In this document: positions 1-5,395 of the stretch, in pieces
Numbering within the stretch: the first letter of the stretch is position 1
How the letters are laid out: each line of letters starts with the position of its first letter
Assembly: GCA_002011835.1 (NCBI GenBank)
Contig: MTPE01000306.1
Span: forward strand, 1-5,531
DNA length: 5,531 nucleotides
Direction: 5' to 3'
Source of the DNA: Desulfarculaceae bacterium JdFR-95
GTDB lineage: Bacteria; Desulfobacterota; Desulfarculia; Desulfarculales; Desulfarculaceae
Translations under genes and position numbers: made by a program
Notes under the pieces: generated by a model
What the model was told of the DNA's origin: nothing
Database searches by the model: none
Seen by the model: only the letters and a program-made list of their open reading frames with translations

Positions 1-408
1 CTGCCCCAGAGCCTCCACCACGGCATCACGCTCCTCTTCGGGAAGGGCCGCAAGCCCCTGTGGGAGAGCTGCCGAAAGCACAGCCCTGGCCTGCTCCACC
101 CCCTTCCTCGCCCCCGCCAGCTCAGCGCATGTCCCTTCCCACGTGGGATCATCGGCAAGAAGCTGGACCAGTTCCCCCAGCTGCGCTTCGAGCTCGTCCA
201 AAGCGCTCAGAGCACCCTCCGCGTCTGGCTCCGCCGTCCCCGAAAGCACCATGAGCAAAACGCCCTGCCGGTAAATCTCCACGGGAGCGAGCGCGGTGAG
301 GAGCTTGGCGAGCTCCGCTCCTAGCTCGGCCGGCCCCAACGTCCCCTGCCCCAGGACAGACAAGGCGACCAAAACGAACAACAGAGCGACAAAACATTTA
401 ACACACAT
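1..408 (-). CDS. Exported protein of unknown function (partial, runs off the left edge)
   Basis: I do not recognise a family. The frame is open from an ATG at 408-406 to base 1, giving 136 residues without a stop; the C-terminus lies outside the window. The start is tightly bounded because an in-frame TAA sits at 420-418. Residues 1-22 look like a signal peptide: Lys4, then a hydrophobic stretch (about 6-19, FVALLFVLVALSVL), then GQG, so cleavage is probably near residues 20-22. There is no lipobox; Cys2 and Cys5 precede the hydrophobic core. The rest is rich in Ala, Leu, Glu and Gly in helix-like patterns (about 27-42, 62-86, 95-115, 122-136), with one further Cys at 94 and no catalytic motif I can name. 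It is divergent from the transporter operon with about 100 bases between the starts. No Shine-Dalgarno is visible, which fits a leaderless transcript. The reading frame is well supported by the signal peptide and by lack of stops; the function is unknown. Confidence 0.75.
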   Translation of the reverse strand, partial: MCVKCFVALLFVLVALSVLGQGTLGPAELGAELAKLLTALAPVEIYRQGVLLMVLSGTAEPDAEGALSALDELEAQLGELVQLLADDPTWEGTCAELAGARKGVEQARAVLSAALPQGLAALPEEERDAVVEALGQ

Positions 409-418
409 ACAAACATTT
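392..418. repeat. 8-bp direct repeat AAACATTT, two copies
   Basis: AAACATTT occurs at 392-399 and again at 411-418, 19 bases apart start to start, in the only AT-rich patch of the window. The unit is nearly palindromic (AAA-CA-TTT). The copies lie on either side of the - strand start codon (408-406), and one overlaps the candidate - strand -10 element. Two regulator half-sites are possible, but in an AT-rich patch such a repeat may be chance. Confidence 0.3.
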
Positions 419-420
419 TA
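415..420 (-). promoter_or_regulatory. Candidate -10 element (TAAAAT) for the divergent secreted-protein gene
   Basis: Read on the - strand, TAAAAT at 420-415 matches the sigma-70 consensus TATAAT at 5 of 6 positions. It ends six bases before the ATG at 408, so transcription would begin at or next to the A of the start codon, giving a leaderless mRNA. This agrees with the missing Shine-Dalgarno. No convincing -35 hexamer is seen at 17-19 bases spacing, which weakens the call. Confidence 0.4.
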
Positions 421-433
421 GCTCTGGTGGCGT

Positions 434-462
434 TTGTGCGTGGCAGACACTCTCAGTAGAAT
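434..462 (+). promoter_or_regulatory. Candidate sigma-70 promoter for the transporter operon
   Basis: TTGTGC at 434-439 (3 of 6 to TTGACA) and TAGAAT at 457-462 (5 of 6 to TATAAT) are separated by an ideal 17 bases. Transcription would start near 469-470, leaving a leader of about 39 bases before the GTG at 508. An AT-rich stretch at 411-420 lies just upstream. The -10 is good and the -35 weak, so this is a reasonable but unproven promoter; it is the best match I found between the divergent genes. Confidence 0.4.
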
Positions 463-472
463 GCCACAAGTC

Positions 473-500
473 CGGGGGCCTTTGGCTCCTGAAAAGGGGT
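473..500 (+). promoter_or_regulatory. 5' leader with two mutually exclusive hairpins next to or over the ribosome binding site
   Basis: Hairpin A pairs 473-480 with 484-491 (8 bp including two G-U pairs, 3-base loop) and leaves the Shine-Dalgarno bases 495-499 free. Hairpin B pairs 485-490 with 495-500 (6 bp including two G-U pairs) around a GAAA tetraloop at 491-494, which buries the whole AGGGG. Both use bases 485-491, so they cannot coexist. Pairings are read directly from the sequence; any regulatory role is inference, and short GC-rich leaders often fold by chance. Confidence 0.3.
495..499 (+). promoter_or_regulatory. Ribosome binding site that decides the binding-protein start
   Basis: AAAGGGGTGAT at 493-503 matches the extended anti-Shine-Dalgarno complement AAGGAGGTGAT at 9 of 11 positions. 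Its core AGGGG (495-499) is 8 bases before the GTG at 508 but only 2 before the ATG at 502, and it overlaps the GTG at 499. Spacing therefore favours the start at 508. Confidence 0.55.
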
Positions 501-507
501 GATGCTC

Positions 508-1689
508 GTGTACAGGCGGCTTCTGTTAGGACTTGCGGTGCTGGCGCTTCTGGCCCTTCCGGTGCTGGCTGGCCAGCAACAGCTCAAGGGCCGGGTGGCA
601 GTGGTGCTGGACGTGGGCGGACGCGGGGACCTCTCGTTCAACGACATGGGATTCAAGGGCACCGATGAGGCAGCTCGGGACTTCGGCTTGGAGATGATCG
701 AGGTCCAGAACGCCACGGCGGCCGATTACCTGCCGAACCTACGGAACCTGGCACGCACCGGTCAGTACGATCTGATCATCTGCGTGGGCTTCCTGCTCGG
801 CGACGCCCTTAGCCAGGCGGCGGAGGAGTTCCCGAACCAGAAGTTCGCCATCATCGACTCGGTGGTGGATGCCCCCAACGTGATGAGCATCGTGTTCCGG
901 GAGAACGAGATGTCGGCCTTGATCGGGGCCTTGGCCGCCATGGCCGCTGCCTATCACGGCTACCCCGCGGCCGGTATGGTCTTGGGTATCGAGATCCCGG
1001 TGCTCTACCACTTCGAGGCCGGATTCCGGTTTGGCATGGATTGGGGCCTGAAGAAGTACGCCGAGGTCACGGGCGAGACCCCGGACGTGAAGCTCCTTTA
1101 CACCTACACGGGTACTTTCTCCGACATCGCCGCAGGCAAGGCGGCCACTGAGGCCATGCTCGCCCAAGGCGCGGTTGGGGTGTACAACGTGGCCGGCCCG
1201 CTTGGCATCGGAGACCTCGAGGCCATCTCCGAGTACCACGAGAACGCCGGTACTGAGTTCGGCCCGCCTTACTACTTCGGGGTGGACGCCAACCAGGACT
1301 GGATGGGTGGCGGTAAGCACGGGCTCGCCAGCGGCATGAAGCGTGTGGATATCGGCTGCTACACCGCCGTCAAGTCCGTGGTGGAAGGCACGTTCAAGGG
1401 CGGGGTTATCAGCTTGGGCCTGGCCGAGGGCGGCGTCGGCATCAGCAAGGTGCAGGACCTGGTGGACTTCATCCAGTTCGGCATCGACGGTGGGTCCATC
1501 ACCTGCGATGACTTCTACCCGATCATGGCCAATTGGGCCCGGAACCGGGCTACACTGCCCTGTTGGATCTGGCAGGCCGTGGACGAGCTCGAGGCCGGGA
1601 TCTTGGATGGTTCGATCTCTGTCCCCACCGCGAACACGGTGGAGGAAATGCAGGCCATCCGGGCGGAATACACCCTCGGAGCCCCGTAA
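508..1689 (+). CDS. BMP-family ABC transporter periplasmic substrate-binding protein
   Basis: Solute receptor of a BMP/PnrA-type importer (Pfam Bmp, periplasmic-binding type 1 fold); characterised relatives bind purine or other nucleosides. The start is taken at GTG 508 (393 residues) because the ribosome binding site is spaced for it; ATG 502 or GTG 499 would add 2 or 3 residues. Numbering from 508: signal peptide MYRRLLLGLAVLALLALPVLA, probably cut before Gly22; no lipobox cysteine, so a soluble periplasmic protein. The ligand-site motif GDLSFND is at 40-46, the family motif FRENEMSALIGALAA at 130-144, TFSDIAAGKAAT at 203-214 and GVDANQDW at 258-265. In PnrA the corresponding N-terminal loop and the GVD aspartate contact the nucleoside (from memory). 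A stretch of about 44 residues (314-357), with Cys333 and Cys352, seems longer than usual before the C-terminal helix. First gene of the operon, separated from the ATPase by a hairpin. Family call is firm; the ligand is inferred. Confidence 0.93.
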   Translation: MYRRLLLGLAVLALLALPVLAGQQQLKGRVAVVLDVGGRGDLSFNDMGFKGTDEAARDFGLEMIEVQNATAADYLPNLRNLARTGQYDLIICVGFLLGDALSQAAEEFPNQKFAIIDSVVDAPNVMSIVFRENEMSALIGALAAMAAAYHGYPAAGMVLGIEIPVLYHFEAGFRFGMDWGLKKYAEVTGETPDVKLLYTYTGTFSDIAAGKAATEAMLAQGAVGVYNVAGPLGIGDLEAISEYHENAGTEFGPPYYFGVDANQDWMGGGKHGLASGMKRVDIGCYTAVKSVVEGTFKGGVISLGLAEGGVGISKVQDLVDFIQFGIDGGSITCDDFYPIMANWARNRATLPCWIWQAVDELEAGILDGSISVPTANTVEEMQAIRAEYTLGAP

Positions 1690-1707
1690 CCTGCGAGGCA
1701 TCTGAAA

Positions 1708-1742
1708 TGAGGGAGGGGAGCCTTCGGGCTACCCCTCCCTCA
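1708..1742 (+). terminator. Intercistronic hairpin with UUCG tetraloop (attenuator or mRNA stabiliser)
   Basis: Bases 1708-1722 pair with 1727-1742 as a 15-bp stem, interrupted only by one bulged A at 1731, around a TTCG loop closed by C-G, the exceptionally stable cUUCGg type. It begins 19 bases after the binding-protein stop and ends 22 bases before the ATPase ATG. No T-run follows (next bases are CCTTGTCC), so it is not a canonical intrinsic terminator. The position suggests partial termination or protection of the upstream mRNA from 3' exonucleases, which would give more binding protein than membrane components. The structure is certain on paper; the role is inferred. Confidence 0.75.
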
Positions 1743-1764
1743 CCTTGTCCTGAAAAACAGCGTA

Positions 1765-3357
1765 ATGGGCGACCGGCAAAGCGCGTACTTCCTCAAAGCG
1801 GAAGGCATCACCAAGGTTTACTCGGACGGCACCGTTGCCTTACGGGATGTGGATCTGGAGGTCCGTCCCGGAGAGATCCTGGGCCTGCTCGGGGAAAACG
1901 GTGCGGGCAAGACCACCCTGACCAAGATCCTGTCCGGACTCCTCCCTCCCACCAAGGGGCGGGTTATCTCCCCCAGAGGTCCAGTTAGGTTCGGCAGCCC
2001 CAGGGAGGCGCTGGACTTCGGCATCGGCATGGTGCACCAGCACTTCGCCCTGGTAGGGACGTTCACCGCGGTCGAAAACGTGGCCTTGTCTCACGAGCGA
2101 CCGTTTACCCCGCTGCACCTTGAGGAAACCAGGCGGAAGCTGGAACGGTTGATGGAGGAAAGTGGCCTCCGAGTCCCGCTTGACGTGCCGGTGGAGAAGC
2201 TGGCCGTGGGCGAACAGCAGCGGGTGGAGATCCTCAAGGTGCTGTCGCGGGACGTTGATCTTCTGATCCTGGACGAGCCCACCTCTGTTTTGACACCTTT
2301 GGAAGTGGACGAGCTATTCGGCCTTTTGAGGCGCTTGCGGGACGAAGGCAAGTCGATCATCCTGATCACTCACAAGCTAAAGGAAGTGGGGGCGATCACC
2401 GATCGGGTGGTGGTGCTGCGCAAGGGCGAACTCGTGGGGGACTTCAAGACCGCCGAGGTGTCCACGGAACAGTTGGCGCAGCTGATGGTAGGAAGGCCGA
2501 TCGAGACCGAGCTGGGCCGGCCGGTGGAGCTCGCTGAAGAGCCCCTGCCCCGCCGTCTATCCCGTGCCAAGGAGGGGGTGGCGCACACGGGGCCGGGGGT
2601 CCTGCACGTGGAAGACCTGGTGGTGCGTGGGGACACCGGGGAGTTGGCGGTGCAGGGCGTATCCTTCGACGTTTATGCCGGAGAGATATTCGGAATAGCC
2701 GGTGTCGAAGGGAACGGGCAGACGGAGTTGGTGGAGGCATTGACTGGGCTACGGCCGGCCGTCTCCGGGAAGGCCACCATAAACGGGGTGGATGTCTTGG
2801 GGAAGGACCCGCGGGAGATATATCGGTTGGGGGTGGCACACATCCCGGAGGATCGGTGGAAGCTTGGGCTGGTGCTCCCGTTCACCCTGGCGGAAAACGC
2901 CATCCTGGGGGTCCATCGCTGGGAGGAGTTCAGGGGGCCGTTTTCGATCCTCAGGTGGCGGAGGATCAACGCCCACGTGCGCAATCTCATGGAAAGGTTC
3001 GATATCCAGGCCACCGGTCCCAACGCCCCCGCTAAGAGCCTGTCCGGGGGAAACCAGCAGAAGCTCATCGTGGGGCGAGAGCTCGCCAAGGATCCGGCAA
3101 TCATCATCGCCTCCCAGCCTACTCGCGGATTGGATATCGGCGCAGCTCAGTACATTCGCGATATCTTGGTAGAAATGCGTAATAGGGGAAGAGCTATTCT
3201 ACTGGTATCCGCGGACCTGGACGAAGTGCTAGCCTTGTCGGATCGAGTGGCCATCATGTACGAGGGGAAGTTCATGGCCGTGGCCGCGCCCGAGGAGTTG
3301 GATCGGGAGACGATAGGCATGCTCATGGGCGGTGTGGCGGTGGAGGGACGGTCGTGA
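1765..3357 (+). CDS. ABC transporter ATPase with two fused nucleotide-binding domains (BMP/nucleoside importer type)
   Basis: Cytoplasmic motor of the importer, 530 residues, the usual size for fused double ATPases such as RbsA and YufO (NupO). Domain 1: Walker A GENGAGKT 43-50, Q-loop Gln92, signature LAVGEQQ 146-152, Walker B ending Asp170-Glu171, H-loop His203. Domain 2: Walker A-like GVEGNGQT 313-320 with Gln319 in place of the lysine, PEDR 361-364, canonical signature LSGGN 426-430, Walker B with Ser450-Gln451 in place of Asp-Glu (followed by PTRGLD), and Ala483 where the H-loop histidine should be. Thus the site using domain 1's Walker motifs with domain 2's good signature should be catalytic, and the other degenerate; this asymmetry is usual in the family. 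The ATG at 1765 has no recognisable Shine-Dalgarno, yet residues 9 onward (FLKAEGITKVYSDG) match the normal family start, so the N-terminus is probably right. It overlaps the next gene by 4 bases. Confidence 0.95.
   Translation: MGDRQSAYFLKAEGITKVYSDGTVALRDVDLEVRPGEILGLLGENGAGKTTLTKILSGLLPPTKGRVISPRGPVRFGSPREALDFGIGMVHQHFALVGTFTAVENVALSHERPFTPLHLEETRRKLERLMEESGLRVPLDVPVEKLAVGEQQRVEILKVLSRDVDLLILDEPTSVLTPLEVDELFGLLRRLRDEGKSIILITHKLKEVGAITDRVVVLRKGELVGDFKTAEVSTEQLAQLMVGRPIETELGRPVELAEEPLPRRLSRAKEGVAHTGPGVLHVEDLVVRGDTGELAVQGVSFDVYAGEIFGIAGVEGNGQTELVEALTGLRPAVSGKATINGVDVLGKDPREIYRLGVAHIPEDRWKLGLVLPFTLAENAILGVHRWEEFRGPFSILRWRRINAHVRNLMERFDIQATGPNAPAKSLSGGNQQKLIVGRELAKDPAIIIASQPTRGLDIGAAQYIRDILVEMRNRGRAILLVSADLDEVLALSDRVAIMYEGKFMAVAAPEELDRETIGMLMGGVAVEGRS
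3342..3346 (+). promoter_or_regulatory. Ribosome binding site for the first permease
   Basis: GGAGG lies inside the end of the ATPase gene, 7 bases before GTG 3354, and fixes that GTG as the start. The GTG shares bases with the ATPase TGA (GTGA), so translation is probably coupled. Confidence 0.7.
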
Positions 3358-4502
3358 CCGAGGTCGGGCCGGGCAGGAGGTTCAGGCTTCTACGCGGCGC
3401 TCACCGTACCCTGACAGGGCTTTCCCCTGCCTTTGAGTCCGTGCTGGCCGGGCTAGTGGGGCTCCTGGTGGGGGCCGCGATCATGTACATCTGGGGCTAT
3501 GACCCTTGGCGGGCCTACTTCGCGCTGCTGCGGGGGGCCTATGGTGGGAGCTACGAATGGGCTAGCTCCGTGGCCAGGGGCGTCCCCTTGGTGTTCACCG
3601 CCCTCACCTTTTCCATCTGTCTCAGGGCAGGGATGTTCAACATCGGCGCCGAAGGGCAGCTTTACATCGGGGCGGTTGCGGCGGTGACGGTAGCAATGTT
3701 CAAGTTGCCGAGCGGCCTACACCTGGTAGTGGGATTGGTGTTCGCCGCGCTTGCCGGGGCGTTTTGGAGCCTGGGCCCGGCCATCCTCAAGCTCACCCGC
3801 GGCGTTCACGAGGTCATCTCCACTATCATGTTCAACTGGATAGCCCGCTTTCTCGTGTTTTACATGGTGGCCTACGTTTTGGTGGATCCTCATCAGGCCC
3901 AGCGGACCATCGCCATACCTCCTACCGCCAGGTTTCCCGTGTTGATAAGGGGGACGGACCTCTCATATTCGGTGTTCTTGGCGGTGACGTTCGCCTTGTT
4001 CGTCTACTTTTTGCTTTGGCATACCGCCACCGGGTACGAGGTGCGGGCAGCGGGTTTCAACCCCACAGCAGCCCGCTACGGCGGGATAAACATCAAGCGC
4101 ACCGTACTGTTGAGCTTTTTGCTTGGGGGCGTGGGGGCGGGGCTGGCCGGGGCCTCGGTGGTTATGGGGCTTCCCCCCACCTATGCAATCATCAGCGGTT
4201 TGCCCCAGCTTATGAATGTAGGGTTCGACGGGATGGCAGTGGCCATGGTGGGAAGGAATCACCCGATCGGGATATTGCTGGCGGCCCTCTTCTTCGGGGG
4301 GTTGAACGCAGGGGGACGAGTAATGCAGTTCTACGGGGCCAACCCGGTACCGCTAGAAATGGTGAGGGTGGTGATGGGGGCCATCGTACTTGCCATGGCC
4401 ATCCCTGAGCTGGCCCGGATGCTACCGGCTACGCTGCGCGCCTTGCAGGGCCTTAAGCGCCTGTTCGAGCGCCGCCCGCACGTACAGGAGGGGGCGAAGT
4501 GA
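3354..4502 (+). CDS. ABC transporter permease, BMP/nucleoside importer type (first permease)
   Basis: Inner-membrane subunit of the BPD_transp_2 (RbsC/LivH/YufP-like) family, 382 residues. The start is GTG 3354, with GGAGG 7 bases upstream. A cytoplasmic, Arg-rich N-terminus (8-18) precedes the first membrane segment (about 27-47). Further hydrophobic segments lie near 75-92, 103-117, 122-143, 155-178, 204-223, 250-272, 304-318 and 335-353. Family motifs: FNIGAEGQLYIGA 95-107, VHEVISTIMFNWIA 151-164, and a cytoplasmic loop with GYEVRAAGFNPTAARYGGI 227-245 that should contact the ATPase. FDGMAVAMVGRNHPIG at 291-306 is also typical. The C-terminal tail (353-382) is basic. It would pair with the next gene product to form a heterodimeric channel. 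Overlaps both neighbours by 4 bases, so the subunits are probably made in fixed proportion. Segment limits are estimated by eye. Confidence 0.94.
   Translation: MTEVGPGRRFRLLRGAHRTLTGLSPAFESVLAGLVGLLVGAAIMYIWGYDPWRAYFALLRGAYGGSYEWASSVARGVPLVFTALTFSICLRAGMFNIGAEGQLYIGAVAAVTVAMFKLPSGLHLVVGLVFAALAGAFWSLGPAILKLTRGVHEVISTIMFNWIARFLVFYMVAYVLVDPHQAQRTIAIPPTARFPVLIRGTDLSYSVFLAVTFALFVYFLLWHTATGYEVRAAGFNPTAARYGGINIKRTVLLSFLLGGVGAGLAGASVVMGLPPTYAIISGLPQLMNVGFDGMAVAMVGRNHPIGILLAALFFGGLNAGGRVMQFYGANPVPLEMVRVVMGAIVLAMAIPELARMLPATLRALQGLKRLFERRPHVQEGAK
4487..4491 (+). promoter_or_regulatory. Ribosome binding site for the second permease
   Basis: GGAGG (within AGGAGG, 4486-4491) precedes GTG 4499 by 7 bases, exactly the geometry of the previous junction, and the start again overlaps the upstream stop as GTGA. 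It fixes the start of the second permease. Confidence 0.7.
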
Positions 4503-5395
4503 GCTGGACCTATATCTTGGACCTATTGCGCATATCCCTTCACGCCATGGTGCCCATCACCTTGGCCGCCACGGGGGAGATCATCGGGGAGACGGCAGGG
4601 TTGTTCAACATCGGGCTAGAGGGGATCCTGCTAATAGGTGCTTTCGTGGGGGCGCTGGGGGCCGAGGCAGCGGGGGGACCGATACCCGGACTCCTTATCG
4701 GCATGGGGGTGGGGGCGCTAATAGGCTTTCTGTTCTCGGTCATCGCCACTTATTGGAAAGGGACCCAAATGATCGCCGGGATCGGGATCAACCTGTTCGC
4801 CCTCGGGTTCGTGGCCTTCGGGCTCATCCAGCTCGGGGCTCCCGGGTTTCACGCTGTGCCCAAAGAGGTGCAACTCATCAAGCTCAAGACCCCCATGGGG
4901 TCAATCAGTCCCATGATCTTCGTGACGCTGGTGCTACCGCTCCTCGCCTACTGGTTCCTGAATAAGACCAAAGCCGGGCTCATCCTCAAGGCGACCGGTG
5001 AGAACCCGGAGGCCGCTGACGTGGCCGGGATCAACGTGAATCTGACCCGGATCCTCGCCACCACCTTCGGCGGGGCATTGGCCGGGCTGGGCGGGGCGTA
5101 TATGTCCGTGGCTTGGATCGGTTCAGTAACTAAGGAGATCTCCGCTGGGCGGGGGTTCATCGCCCTGGCCACGGTGGTGTTCTCCGGACTCAACCCCCTG
5201 CTCGGGCTCCTCGGGGGGTTCATCTTCGGGTTCTTCCAATCCCTGGCCACCTGGATCAAAACCCTGCCATCTAAGCCAATTCCCTGGCAGTTCGTGGAGA
5301 TGCTGCCCTACATAGTCACCTTGCTCGTGGTCTCCGGGGCCATCGGCCGGGTGCGCTTCCCCAAGGCACTCGGCGTTCCCTACCGGCGCGAGTGA
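4499..5395 (+). CDS. ABC transporter permease, BMP/nucleoside importer type (second permease)
   Basis: Second inner-membrane subunit, BPD_transp_2 family, like YufQ (NupQ); 298 residues, shorter than its partner mainly because the N-terminal extension and first periplasmic loop are absent, as is usual for this subunit. Family motifs: GLFNIGLEGILLIGAF 34-49 (equivalent to residues 93-108 of the first permease), KGTQMIAGIGINLFALG 87-103, the cytoplasmic coupling loop ATGENPEAADVAGINV 165-180, and SAGRGFIALATVVFSG 215-230. Hydrophobic segments lie near 12-26, 35-55, 62-84, 93-112, 138-154, 186-205, 218-250 (probably two) and 267-283. The end is GVPYRRE, a short basic cytoplasmic tail. The stop TGA overlaps a GTG that opens the kinase frame. 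Family assignment is firm; substrate specificity cannot be read from it. Confidence 0.94.
   Translation: MSWTYILDLLRISLHAMVPITLAATGEIIGETAGLFNIGLEGILLIGAFVGALGAEAAGGPIPGLLIGMGVGALIGFLFSVIATYWKGTQMIAGIGINLFALGFVAFGLIQLGAPGFHAVPKEVQLIKLKTPMGSISPMIFVTLVLPLLAYWFLNKTKAGLILKATGENPEAADVAGINVNLTRILATTFGGALAGLGGAYMSVAWIGSVTKEISAGRGFIALATVVFSGLNPLLGLLGGFIFGFFQSLATWIKTLPSKPIPWQFVEMLPYIVTLLVVSGAIGRVRFPKALGVPYRRE

Noticed and set aside
60..254. A 64-codon + strand frame rich in proline
   Set aside because: It is antisense to the secreted-protein gene; the Pro/Ser/Arg-rich product is a composition artefact.
149..397. An 82-codon - strand frame inside the secreted-protein gene
   Set aside because: It is Arg/Gly/Ala-rich with no signal or motif, and is a shifted frame of the gene starting at 408, which has a convincing signal peptide.
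499..504. GTG 499 or ATG 502 as the binding-protein start
   Set aside because: Both lie on or within two bases of the Shine-Dalgarno core; GTG 508 has correct spacing and still gives a complete signal peptide. ATG 502 is not fully excluded.
739..1701. A 320-codon open frame on the - strand opposite the binding-protein gene
   Set aside because: It lies wholly antisense to a well-recognised protein, its translation is rich in His, Gly, Asp and Val with no family motif, and long antisense frames are expected in GC-rich DNA with strong codon bias.
1708..1760. A classical intrinsic terminator ending the transcript after the binding protein
   Set aside because: The stem is strong but no T-run follows, and I see no good promoter between it and the ATPase gene, so full termination would silence the rest of the operon.
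1533..1988. A + strand frame bridging the binding-protein and ATPase genes
   Set aside because: It runs out of frame through both genes and through the hairpin, and its product has no recognisable feature.
3764..4408. A 214-codon + strand frame overlapping the first permease
   Set aside because: It is out of frame with a clear membrane protein and has no hydrophobic segments or family motif; a shadow.
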